Below are positions 33,412 to 41,523 of a DNA stretch of 64,000 nucleotides, piece by piece. The notes under the pieces were generated by a model. The model did not search any database. It was not told the origin of the DNA and was given only the letters and a program-made list of their open reading frames with translations. This DNA comes from Prevotella sp. GTDB lineage: Bacteria; Bacteroidota; Bacteroidia; Bacteroidales; Bacteroidaceae. The stretch's first letter is position 1, and each line of letters opens with the position of its first letter. The stretch is from the NCBI GenBank assembly GCA_016281815.1, contig JAEEJK010000104.1, forward strand, positions 62,001 through 126,000. Direction: 5' to 3'. Both the position numbers and the translations under genes were made by a program.

Positions 33412-34644
33412 ATGACTATGTACAAACGAGTTACCACTATTTTTTTGTTGGCAATGATAGCCATCCTCGCCTCAGCAGCCGACCGACAGATGTCCATCAC
33501 GCTGAAAAACGCGAGCACTTGCGACATGCCCAATTATCCATTTCTCATAGCGCTGACGGATGGTCCCAAGGTGGCATCCGCCTTGGTCATGTCGGACGGG
33601 AAAGAGATACCCTGCCAGTTGGATGACATTGATGGTGACGGCAAGTTTGACGAACTGTTTGCCTTGGTCAACCTACCCAGGAAATCCCAAAAGACCTTTC
33701 AAATCACCTTAAGCGACACCGGCACTCCCCGCGCCTACGAGCCCAAGGTATATATGGACATGATGCTTACCAACAGCAAGATCAAGGAGTCGAACAAGCA
33801 AAACCTGTATATATCTCAACTGACTGTAGACCGTGGTGTGAACCCCTACTCCATGCTTCACCACCACGGAGCGGCTTTTGAAAACGAGTTGGTAGCCTAC
33901 CGCATCTATTTCGACCATCGTCAAACGGTGGACATTTATGGGAAATACAAAATGGGGCTTGAACTCAAGGAGACCCAGTTTTACCCCGACAAAGCCCAGG
34001 CAGCATCGGGCTATGGCGACGATGTGCTATGGGTAGGCAACACCTTGGGAGTAGGCACCCTCCGCGGATGGGATGGTCAGGCGCCAACCATGATCAGCGA
34101 TGTGGAGCACCGCAGCCAGCGACTGGTGGCACGCGGTCCGTTGCGCACGATTGTGGAGGTGAAGGATGAGCAATGGCGCCCACAACCCGACAGTCAGCCC
34201 ACCGACATGGTGACTTACTACACGCTCTACGCCGGGCGCCGTGACTGCAGGGTCGATGTGTTTTTCAACCGCGAGGTCAATGACCTCAAATTTGCCACGG
34301 GACTTATCAATGTGAAGAACTCTGTGGAGCACAGCGACCATCAAGGGCTTCGCGGATGCTGGGGCACCGACTGGCCTGTATCGGAGAAAGACTCCGCCGG
34401 GCACAAACGGGAGACGGTGGGATTAGGAATCTGCCTATACCGATACGATGTGGAGAGTGAACTGCCAGCCACCAAAGACAATTATCCCTTTGTCATCAAA
34501 ACGTCGGATAACCGTCTCACCTACCGCATCACATTCGGAAGCGACAATGAGAGTTTCGGCTTCCACAATGCGAAGGACTGGTTTGCCTATCTGGAGGAAT
34601 GGAAGAAGACCATTATAGCAGAAGACCAGGTTGAGGTTCAGTGA
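33412..34644 (+). CDS. DUF4861 family secreted protein
   Basis: A 410-residue exported protein (signal TTIFLLAMIAILASAADRQ). A short N-terminal Ig-like part (KNASTCDMPNYPFLIALT, ELFALVNLPRKSQKTFQITL) is followed by the DUF4861 beta-rich body (MLHHHGAAFENELVAYRIYF, GNTLGVGTLRGWDG, DCRVDVFFNREV). In Bacteroidetes such genes are usually linked to uronate or rhamnogalacturonan use. No glycosidase is adjacent here. ATGs at 33412 or 33418 are both possible. It has its own promoter and ends in a heptamer repeat. Confidence 0.75.
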   Translation: MTMYKRVTTIFLLAMIAILASAADRQMSITLKNASTCDMPNYPFLIALTDGPKVASALVMSDGKEIPCQLDDIDGDGKFDELFALVNLPRKSQKTFQITLSDTGTPRAYEPKVYMDMMLTNSKIKESNKQNLYISQLTVDRGVNPYSMLHHHGAAFENELVAYRIYFDHRQTVDIYGKYKMGLELKETQFYPDKAQAASGYGDDVLWVGNTLGVGTLRGWDGQAPTMISDVEHRSQRLVARGPLRTIVEVKDEQWRPQPDSQPTDMVTYYTLYAGRRDCRVDVFFNREVNDLKFATGLINVKNSVEHSDHQGLRGCWGTDWPVSEKDSAGHKRETVGLGICLYRYDVESELPATKDNYPFVIKTSDNRLTYRITFGSDNESFGFHNAKDWFAYLEEWKKTIIAEDQVEVQ

Positions 34645-34652
34645 TTTTTTCC

Positions 34653-34770
34653 GGCTGTTGGCCGTTGGCCGTTGGCTGTTGGCCGTTGGCTGTTGGTCTT
34701 TGGCTGTTGGCTGTTGGCCGTTGGCTGTTGGTCTTTGGCTGTTGGCTTTGGCTATTGGCTGTTGGCCTTG
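34653..34770. repeat. GTTGGCT/GTTGGCC heptamer tandem repeat
   Basis: About 16 imperfect copies of a 7-nt unit (ttggctg, ttggccg, tttggct) in the gap between convergent genes. The right end runs into the last codons of the GT83 gene and encodes its KANSQ tail. A second array of the same unit lies at 52135-52190. Confidence 0.85.
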
Positions 34771-36404
34771 GGTTTCAGCATTGTCACATGATTGACCAAT
34801 GCTTTCCCGTAATGCCTGTTGTGCCGCGGCAGCCGGTTGTCATCATACACACCGAGGTGAAGAGTGTCAACTCTCTGCAACAGTCTGTCGGGCGATTCGC
34901 TCGCCAGACTTTTTTGTGTGAGCAGCAGACACGGTGCGGCTTTCTCCACGGCCTCCCCATCGTTCAAGTCAAGCGGCAAAATGCTCTTGTTGGCGGCATA
35001 AACCAATTCTATCCTCAGCGCCTCCTCCTTATTATAATAAATAGGCAGTGATTTCAGTTCGCCATTCTTCTGCAACAGGGAGATGCTCCGATATTTGGGA
35101 TTGATGAAAATGTTGCCTACTGCACCCAGCATGAAGCACTCTATGATGAGAAACAACACCGTCACCCCCCTGACGATGCCCGTCATATCCTTTCTCGTCG
35201 TGGAGAACAAGAGATAGATGGCAATGGCGAACAGGAAAAAGGCGATGAAGACTGATGTTCCGAAATCGATGATATACCAATTGGTCATTCTGAAATGCAC
35301 AAAGAACGGCAGTCCGAAGGCCAGGAGCGTCATCAAGTATCCATTTGCGAAAAACAAGCCCTTTCCCCACTTGTCCTTAGGCCACCGCTCGGTGAAATAG
35401 AACAGGAGGCAGGCAACGATGAGCGCGCATGGAGGTACGAGGGGCAGCAGGTCGGTCATCTCCTTGTTGGGGATGGCTGACAGCAACACCAATGCGATAA
35501 CCAACCAAGCCATCGACATTCCGTAAAGTCTCTTTGTGCTCAGTCTCTTATACCAATACGGGATGAAGAAAGCCGCTACGAGGAGCAGAGTCCATACCCC
35601 CATCTCGGCAAAGAACCGCCAATAATAATACCATGGCCTTGTACTGTCGCTGGCATAGACGCTCAGTTCGCCTGCCAGATGATACTCCGGATAGGCAGAC
35701 ATCAGGTATGCGATTCTCCATCCAAAGGTGAGGACACATATCACGCACAAGAGGACCAGCGGCATCCACCGTCCCTCCATGGCCGGCCTCTTCAGCAGCA
35801 GAATGACGATGATCAAGGGCAGCAGCATGGAGTAGAAAGGCTCGATCCCGTCGCCCAGGAATGAGAGTCCCATCATGAAGCCCGCCAGAATCGCCCATCG
35901 CCACTTGTGTGGATAGGCATAATAACGCTCATCATACAACAATCTGAAGAGGAAATAGATGGCCCCCATCATCAGGGAATACCCATAGATATCCTGATGG
36001 ACCATCCGTCCGTGATAGATGACATTGTAGGAAGTGAGGAATACCACGGTAGCAAGTTCTGCGAATCCCCTTCTTCTCTCCATATACCTTGCCACGCCGT
36101 AGAAGAACAAGGCCCACATCGTGGCGAGCAAAGCCACCACGCTCCGCTGCACGCTGATATTACCCGGATACACCTTTTCCACGGATGCCGCCACCCATAC
36201 AGCCAGGGGAGGTCTGTCAATGCGTGACTCACCATTCATGGTAGGCGACATCCAGTTGTCATTGGCCACGATTTCCCTGGCCGTGACAATAGTTTTTGCC
36301 TCGGCAGGATCTGTGGGGAGCATGTTGTTGTTGACAAAAAATGCCGCGAGGCACAATACGAAGAGCAACAACGTCTCCCATCCGGTTTTCCTTACTATCT
36401 CCAT
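34752..36404 (-). CDS. ArnT-like glycosyltransferase (GT83/GT39 family)
   Basis: About 550 residues from the ATG at 36404 (MEIVRKTGWETLLLF), placed after the signal-anchor-like helix. The first periplasmic loop carries DPAEAKTIVTAREIVANDNW and the downstream NGESRIDRPPLAVW, the classic ArnT/PMT catalytic loop. About ten further hydrophobic segments and a C-terminal periplasmic part follow. Such enzymes move a sugar from an undecaprenyl phosphate donor to lipid A or a glycan. No arn pathway genes are nearby, so the donor is unknown. The C-terminus is encoded by a heptamer repeat. Confidence 0.83.
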   Translation of the reverse strand: MEIVRKTGWETLLLFVLCLAAFFVNNNMLPTDPAEAKTIVTAREIVANDNWMSPTMNGESRIDRPPLAVWVAASVEKVYPGNISVQRSVVALLATMWALFFYGVARYMERRRGFAELATVVFLTSYNVIYHGRMVHQDIYGYSLMMGAIYFLFRLLYDERYYAYPHKWRWAILAGFMMGLSFLGDGIEPFYSMLLPLIIVILLLKRPAMEGRWMPLVLLCVICVLTFGWRIAYLMSAYPEYHLAGELSVYASDSTRPWYYYWRFFAEMGVWTLLLVAAFFIPYWYKRLSTKRLYGMSMAWLVIALVLLSAIPNKEMTDLLPLVPPCALIVACLLFYFTERWPKDKWGKGLFFANGYLMTLLAFGLPFFVHFRMTNWYIIDFGTSVFIAFFLFAIAIYLLFSTTRKDMTGIVRGVTVLFLIIECFMLGAVGNIFINPKYRSISLLQKNGELKSLPIYYNKEEALRIELVYAANKSILPLDLNDGEAVEKAAPCLLLTQKSLASESPDRLLQRVDTLHLGVYDDNRLPRHNRHYGKALVNHVTMLKPKANSQ

Positions 36405-36468
36405 AAAGAATGTTTTTTGCAAAATTAGTGCAAATCGCACGCAATGCAAAAAAAAAATAAAAAAACTT

Positions 36469-37647
36469 TCAGTCAGCAGCCAGTCTTCTCCTCATAAAGA
36501 ATCCCTTTGTCGCCAATACGAAGAGAGCCGCCCCTCCGACTTGCGCCATCGCCACCCACAGGAAAGTGGCCGTATATCCTGTGAATTCCACCAGAAATCC
36601 ACCGATGAGCACTCCCAGTCCGATGCCCACATCCCACGACACGAGCAGGGTTGAGTTGGCTGTTCCCCTCTGGTTGTTGTATGCCATTGCAATGATCATA
36701 TTGAGGAAGGCAGGCCATATCAGACCGTTGCCCAATCCGATGAGCAATGCAGACAGGTAATAGCCGAAGTGGTTGGCGCAAGCCACAAAGAGCACATATC
36801 CCGTTGTTGAGAAAAGCATCCCATGCAAGGCATTTTCCGTCAGTTTTCCATTTCTCAGCGACCTTGAGCCCATCAGCCTTGAGACAATCAGTCCCACAGA
36901 CACGATCATGAAAAACACCCCGGTCCCCCCAGTGATGCCCAACGCCTCCTTGCTGTAGATGGCCAAATAGTTTTGCAGTACGCCAAAGCAGAAGCCGAAG
37001 AATACCATATTGGCAGCCAGGAGCCATCCCCTTGTGAGGAAGAACCTGTCGAAAGACCATTTTTGTGTCTTGCTGACGAGCGGTCGCCGCTGCAGTTTTA
37101 CGGTGCTGTCGATCGCCAGTCCTGCCCCCGCCACGATGAGTGAAAGCCAGAAGAGCAAGTGGAAATTCCCCGTCAGTTGATAGATGGCTATTCCCGTCGT
37201 GGGTGCAAGGGCCATGGCCAGATTGTTGCTCAGCCCATAAAACCCAATTCCTTCATTCCGTCGGCTTGACGGCAGCACATCTATAGCCACCGTGCTGTTG
37301 GCCACGGTAAGACTTCCGAACGGAGCACCATGGAGAGTTCTCACGATGGCGAAGAGGAGGATGGAGCCAGCCACAAGATAGCCAGCGAAGAAAGCGAAAA
37401 ACAGAGCGTAGAAAAACATGAGCATGTGCTTCCGGTCGAAACTGTCGACCATGAATCCGCTGAACGGTCTGCTGAGCAATGCTGTGACGGTATATCCCGA
37501 CAGCACCAGTCCGATCATGTCTTTAGTTGCTCCGAAATTCTCGCTGAGATAGAGAGGCAGCAGAGGTGTGAGGAGGTAGAATGCAAAAAACAGCGAGAAA
37601 TTCGCTGCCATCACCTTGCAATAGTTGGGATTCCACAGTTTTTCCAT
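36469..37647 (-). CDS. MFS transporter
   Basis: A 392-residue membrane protein with 12 predicted helices. The loop 2-3 motif is RPFSGFMVDSFDRKHMLMF (MFS motif A form), and GLVLSGYTVTALLSRP precedes it. The TLHGAPFGSLTVANSTVAIDV segment suits drug or sugar efflux families. It starts MEKLWNPNYCKVMAANFSLF. The gene sits between the GT83 gene (36404, 64 nt away) and a terminator after the DUF4301 gene. Substrate unknown. Confidence 0.88.
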   Translation of the reverse strand: MEKLWNPNYCKVMAANFSLFFAFYLLTPLLPLYLSENFGATKDMIGLVLSGYTVTALLSRPFSGFMVDSFDRKHMLMFFYALFFAFFAGYLVAGSILLFAIVRTLHGAPFGSLTVANSTVAIDVLPSSRRNEGIGFYGLSNNLAMALAPTTGIAIYQLTGNFHLLFWLSLIVAGAGLAIDSTVKLQRRPLVSKTQKWSFDRFFLTRGWLLAANMVFFGFCFGVLQNYLAIYSKEALGITGGTGVFFMIVSVGLIVSRLMGSRSLRNGKLTENALHGMLFSTTGYVLFVACANHFGYYLSALLIGLGNGLIWPAFLNMIIAMAYNNQRGTANSTLLVSWDVGIGLGVLIGGFLVEFTGYTATFLWVAMAQVGGAALFVLATKGFFMRRRLAAD

Positions 37648-37670
37648 CTGATGTGGTTCAGAAAAATCCT

Positions 37671-37714
37671 GAGGACTGTGACACCTTCATGCAAAAAAGG
37701 CGCTCACAATCCTC
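37671..37714 (-). terminator. terminator after the DUF4301 gene
   Basis: On the minus strand an imperfect stem (gaggattgtgagcgcctt / aaggtgtcacagtcctc) followed by GGATTTTT. It lies in the 91-bp gap between the DUF4301 and MFS genes. Confidence 0.6.
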
Positions 37715-37738
37715 AAGACAATGAAGTAAAAGGAAAAC

Positions 37739-39256
37739 TTACTGATGCTGTTCTCTGAGCAGGTCATTGACTGTCTTCACGGGGTTGAAGGTAGAGAGAG
37801 GCACCTCCACGAAGACCGTATTCCAGTCGCTCATGGCACCATTCCAAAGGCCTGGCAATTCCAATGCCTTGAGTTCCTTGCCGTTCTTGCTCTTGCTGCT
37901 GATGAAGCCCGTTGTCTTGTCAACGAATTCCGGCAAGTTAAATGCCTGTCCTTGGTAGTCCTTGACGGCGCACACCAGGTCGACGGGATTGAAGTGAGTT
38001 CCCTCTGTGAACATCTTCTGATAAGCCTCGTTGCTCTTATCAATCTGGCTGCTCTCGAGGATCTGGAGGCTGATGGTACCATCCTGATTGTATGTCAGGA
38101 ACGGGCCGCCACCAGGCTCGCCCACATTCTTCACCACGCCGCAAACGCGCATGGGGCGGTTGAGTTTCTTTCTCAGGTAAATCACCAGTTCTGCATCCTC
38201 CAGAAGTTTGATGTCTGTCTTCCTGCAGCACAGGTCGCGCTGTACAAAGCGGATGATTTCCTCCAGTTGCTCATGGTCGTACTTGCCGGTATCGAGCAGG
38301 CGGAGATAGTCGTATGCCTTCTTCTGCAAGGTCACGAGGATGCCGGCGATGAGTTGCTTGTAGGTGACGGTGTCATCCTTCAGCCTGTCAGGCACCACAT
38401 TGTCGATGTTCTTGATGAAGATCACATCAGCATCAATTTCATTGAGGTTCTCGATAAGTGCTCCGTGCCCTCCCGGACGGAAGAGCAGTTCGCCATCCTC
38501 CGTGCGGAACGGAGTATTGTCGGGATTGGCAGCCACTGTGTCGGTGCTTGGTTTCTGCTCAGAGAATGAGATGTTGTACTGGATGCCATATTTGCCAGCA
38601 TATCCGTCCTTCTTATCCTTCACCTTCTGTTCAAAGAGTTGCATGTGCTCATGGCTTACGGTGAAGTGAACATTGGCCTCGCCATTGCTGGCGGCATAGA
38701 GAGCACCCTCCACCAGATGTTCCTCCATGGGAGTGCGAGGGCCTTCCTGATAGTTGTGGAAAAGCAGGAGTCCCTTAGGCAACTGACCATAGTTGAGTCC
38801 TGTTGCATTCAACATATTGGCGACCACAGCCTTAAAATTGCCTTCCTCCATGAGTTGGTCGATCCCCTTTCCTTCATTCTCCTTGCATTTGTCATCAAGT
38901 GGCTCAAAGAAAGCGAACTGGTGGATATGGTCAAAGTAGTTTTTCTCAAAAGCAGTTGTCGGCACGTCATAGTCAGCCGAAAGGAAAGCGAACATATCCT
39001 TGAACATACGGCTGGCGGCACCCGATGCAGGAACGAACTTCACAATTTTCTTTCCTTGGGCTTTGTAATCGTCCCATGCCTTGATATACGCTGAGCGCTC
39101 CTCCTCGTCGGGAGCCACGATACCGTTGCCGATTGCTGCCGCTGCCTCAAGCCTGAGGAATGGGAACCCTGTTTCGAATTCTTTCAGTTGAGCATCAATC
39201 TGCTCTGGAGTGATACCTTTTGCTGCAATTTGTTTTAGATCTTCCTGTGATAACAT
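37739..39256 (-). CDS. DUF4301 family protein
   Basis: A 505-residue soluble protein matching the Bacteroidetes DUF4301 pattern. It has the N-terminal helix LSQEDLKQIAAKGITPEQID, the glycine-rich VKFVPASGAASRMFKDM, and KPSTDTVAANPDNTPF followed by LLFRPGGHGALIENLN. The GAASRMFK and GGHGALI loops recall a nucleotide-binding or sugar-nucleotidyltransferase fold, which is inference only. The start ATG at 39256 is supported by a promoter about 40 bp upstream and a full-length N-terminal domain. Function unknown. Confidence 0.8.
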   Translation of the reverse strand: MLSQEDLKQIAAKGITPEQIDAQLKEFETGFPFLRLEAAAAIGNGIVAPDEEERSAYIKAWDDYKAQGKKIVKFVPASGAASRMFKDMFAFLSADYDVPTTAFEKNYFDHIHQFAFFEPLDDKCKENEGKGIDQLMEEGNFKAVVANMLNATGLNYGQLPKGLLLFHNYQEGPRTPMEEHLVEGALYAASNGEANVHFTVSHEHMQLFEQKVKDKKDGYAGKYGIQYNISFSEQKPSTDTVAANPDNTPFRTEDGELLFRPGGHGALIENLNEIDADVIFIKNIDNVVPDRLKDDTVTYKQLIAGILVTLQKKAYDYLRLLDTGKYDHEQLEEIIRFVQRDLCCRKTDIKLLEDAELVIYLRKKLNRPMRVCGVVKNVGEPGGGPFLTYNQDGTISLQILESSQIDKSNEAYQKMFTEGTHFNPVDLVCAVKDYQGQAFNLPEFVDKTTGFISSKSKNGKELKALELPGLWNGAMSDWNTVFVEVPLSTFNPVKTVNDLLREQHQ

Positions 39257-39296
39257 AATAGTACTGATTTAATGCGTGAATTTGGTTTTGATGGGA

Positions 39297-39304
39297 CAAA
39301 AATA
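39297..39304 (-). promoter_or_regulatory. -7 element upstream of the DUF4301 gene
   Basis: On the minus strand TATTTTTG followed by TCCC, 41 bp before the ATG at 39256. Confidence 0.5.
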
Positions 39305-39394
39305 ACACTTTTTTTGAAAACAAAAGAATAAATGCATGGATTTTGCATGAATTAGGAAGTAAAAGTAACTCTGGCCAAGTCAGGATGAAGGTCA

Positions 39395-39431
39395 AAAAAC
39401 GCATACTGAGCAAGTGTCAGCATGCGTTTTT
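39395..39431 (-). terminator. terminator after tRNA-Ser
   Basis: Stem aaaaacgcat-actga / tcag-catgcgttttt with a 7-nt loop, 16 bp beyond the tRNA 3' end. A T-run flanks the stem in both orientations. Confidence 0.75.
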
Positions 39432-39446
39432 GTAGGATTTTTTTAG

Positions 39447-39534
39447 CGGAAAGGATAGGATTCGAACCTACGAACCGCTTTTGACGGTTACACGCTTTCC
39501 AGGCGTGCCTCTTCAGCCACTCGAGCACCTTTCC
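39447..39534 (-). tRNA. tRNA-Ser (anticodon GGA)
   Basis: An 88-nt type II tRNA. The acceptor stem is GGAAAGG / CCTTTCC with discriminator G. The anticodon stem cacgc-ctGGAaa-gcgtg places GGA at positions 34-36. The long variable arm (accgtcaaaagcggt) and the T-loop GTTCGAATC fit a class II serine tRNA. No CCA is encoded, as is common in Bacteroidetes. Confidence 0.95.
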
Positions 39535-39720
39535 TTGTACTTTTGTAGTTTCGGGTTGCAAAATTACAAGATAATTCTATAATAAACGAATTTTTAGCAG
39601 TTTTTTTTAGGAAAAAATGAAAAAGCACCGCCTATAAAAACAAAAGGCGGAGAAGAAGGCTGCGGCACTGCCGCAGCGTACCGAACACCAAGGATGGAAA
39701 CTGTATGACGGCCTGAAGAA

Positions 39721-39818
39721 TGGAGAGACAGGCTGCTCTAATGGATGACACAGGCTGCTCTAAAGGATGGGACAGGCTGCTCTAAAGGATGGGACAGGCT
39801 GCTCTAAAGGATGGGAGA
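39721..39818. repeat. 22-bp tandem repeat overlapping a gene end
   Basis: Four and a half copies of a unit close to ggatgggacaggctgctctaaa. The last partial copy encodes the final residues (SPIL) and stop of the gene at 39804. The gap between it and the tRNA also holds two GC-rich hairpins (cgcctataaaaacaaaaggcg; gctgcggcactgccgcagc) and no ORF. Confidence 0.85.
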
Positions 39819-41018
39819 GGAGGTGCAATTACGGAGTAATTCCTCCATCAACTGTTTTTGCCGGCCGGGGATGACGATATGATGGTTGCCAATCGGACGG
39901 GTGAGGAAATAGGAGACGGCATTGGGATCATCCATGCGCACGAGCAACTGTGTGCGACAGAGGTTGGGTTTTGACTGGCAACGGAGCAACTGCCCCTCTG
40001 CCACATAATAGACAGACAAATCACCTGAGACTTTGAACACCGTGACAGGTCCCTCATCCACGTAGCCCCTGATGCCCACACCAATACCTGACTCGAAATG
40101 GGTGTCATACTCATAACGGGCAGTCAGATTGAGCGGGATGGTGCAATGAGCAAACAGCACCTCCCCTTTCACCCGGTCAACAGACGCGGGATTGGCCTGG
40201 AATCCAGTCATGCCCGTCAGCGACATCGCCAGCATCATGGACAGCAATGCCGGCACATCGCCCTCACAACCTGCAGCAACACCTTCTGCATTCAGTTTTG
40301 CCAAGGCGAGGCATCCTGTGTTCTTAACCGCAGAGAGGAGGTCGAAACACCGCAGTGTCAGGCCATCCAACTGATGTACGGCAACCAATTCCCTCAATGC
40401 TTTATAAATGCGCTCTGCACCGGGAAGGGAAGCAGCGACCACCGGGTCGGGGCAAGACTCAGCCAAAGGCAAGGAAGGGACTGAGGCCAAGGTGCTCAGC
40501 AACTCATCCATGGGTATGTCCAACAATTCCATGCCCAACTTCGCTTTCACTTTCTCCGCATCCGCAACACTGGCAATCAACCAGTCGGAAGGTTTCCCGA
40601 TGACACCCAGTCTGGCGCCAGCCAATCTCTTTCGTGCAGCCTGCACCTTCTCCAGGACAGCCATCCTCTCCGTTATCTCCTTCGTGCTTCCATGTATGAT
40701 CTCCCCTTGGTAGCCCTGTTGTCTGAGATACGACAATATCTCCATGGAAGCAGCCAGCGAGTTGCTTTTCCCGGAGGTGAGCAGATAGAAAGGCTGATCC
40801 GACTTTTTCAGGAGCGAGGGCATCAGCGAAAGGAACAGTCCCTCTGTCCCACCAGTGCGCACAAAGATCAGGTTGAGGGGATAGGAGCCATAATCCGCGA
40901 AATCTTCTCCCCGCCAGTCATAGGTGATGCCCAAACTGCCAAGGAACTCATCGGTCATTTTCCCGACCGATTGTTCGTCATGGAGAGGTGAAGTGAGAGA
41001 GAAAATGCCGATGTTCAT
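39804..41018 (-). CDS. L-fucose/L-arabinose isomerase-like protein
   Basis: A 404-residue protein with the two-lobed layout of the fucose/arabinose isomerase superfamily. The N-terminal alpha/beta lobe includes NLIFVRTGGTEGLFL and ARLGVIGKPSDWLI. The C-terminal lobe has EGVAAGCEGDVPALLSMMLA, HCTIPLNLTARYEYDTHFES and TRPIGNHHIVIPG. True FucI is ~590 residues, so this is a shorter relative. Substrate is not known; fucose handling would fit the GT11 and GH29 genes. The gene overlaps the rhodanese by ATGA, and its end lies in the 22-bp repeat. Confidence 0.7.
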   Translation of the reverse strand: MNIGIFSLTSPLHDEQSVGKMTDEFLGSLGITYDWRGEDFADYGSYPLNLIFVRTGGTEGLFLSLMPSLLKKSDQPFYLLTSGKSNSLAASMEILSYLRQQGYQGEIIHGSTKEITERMAVLEKVQAARKRLAGARLGVIGKPSDWLIASVADAEKVKAKLGMELLDIPMDELLSTLASVPSLPLAESCPDPVVAASLPGAERIYKALRELVAVHQLDGLTLRCFDLLSAVKNTGCLALAKLNAEGVAAGCEGDVPALLSMMLAMSLTGMTGFQANPASVDRVKGEVLFAHCTIPLNLTARYEYDTHFESGIGVGIRGYVDEGPVTVFKVSGDLSVYYVAEGQLLRCQSKPNLCRTQLLVRMDDPNAVSYFLTRPIGNHHIVIPGRQKQLMEELLRNCTSSPIL

Positions 41019-41416
41019 TTCACCACCTCCTTTCCGGCACTACGCCAAGACATGATGCCCCCTTTGAGATTCACCACCTGGTAGCCATCAGCAGACAGTC
41101 GCTCGGCAGCAGCCACACTGCGCCTGCCACTCCTGCAATAGACAGCGACCGTTTTCTCCTTTGGCAAACGGTCACGAGCCGCCAACATGAAGGAATCGGT
41201 CTTCACGTCGATGAGAATGGCCCCCCGCAGGTGACCCTCGTCAAACTCACTCTGCGTGCGGACATCCAGGAGCACCACATTGCTGTCGGCCAGCAATTGC
41301 TCAAACTCATCATTATCAACAGTTTTAAAAGCATCGTTGGCCGTATTTCTTCCTCTCATGGCCCACATGGCAAGCGCCACGCCAAGCAAAACCAATAATA
41401 AAAACACTTTGTTCAT
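41015..41416 (-). CDS. membrane-anchored rhodanese-like protein
   Basis: About 133 residues from the ATG at 41416 (MNKVFLLLVLLGVALAMW), which gives an N-terminal anchor. The rhodanese domain has VVLLDVRTQSEFDEGHLRGA and the active-site loop AVYCRSGRRSVAAAE, where the Cys forms the persulfide. Single-domain rhodaneses handle sulfane sulfur or act as phosphatase-like sensors. The stop codon overlaps the start of the fucose-isomerase-like gene (ATGA). The ORF-track N-terminus upstream of 41416 is rejected. Confidence 0.85.
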   Translation of the reverse strand: MNKVFLLLVLLGVALAMWAMRGRNTANDAFKTVDNDEFEQLLADSNVVLLDVRTQSEFDEGHLRGAILIDVKTDSFMLAARDRLPKEKTVAVYCRSGRRSVAAAERLSADGYQVVNLKGGIMSWRSAGKEVVK

Positions 41417-41487
41417 GGCAAAAAAGTTTTTTGAGTGCAAATATAATGATTTTGGAAGAAAATGCAAGGATTATGAGATAAAGAATG

Positions 41488-41495
41488 TAATTTTG
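41488..41495 (+). promoter_or_regulatory. -7 element upstream of the C69 dipeptidase gene
   Basis: TAATTTTG followed by CACTG, 28 bp before the ATG at 41524. Confidence 0.5.
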
Positions 41496-41523
41496 CACTG
41501 ACTTAGCAAAAAAGGAAAACCTC

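Noticed and set aside
37745-38569. 274-codon plus-strand ORF
   Set aside because: Shadow of the DUF4301 gene in GC-rich coding sequence.
39535-39560. TACTTTTG pointing right beside the tRNA gene
   Set aside because: No gene or RNA lies downstream on the plus strand; probably chance.
39721-39818. Possible CRISPR array
   Set aside because: Units are directly adjacent with no unique spacers; simple tandem repeat. No cas genes occur in the window.
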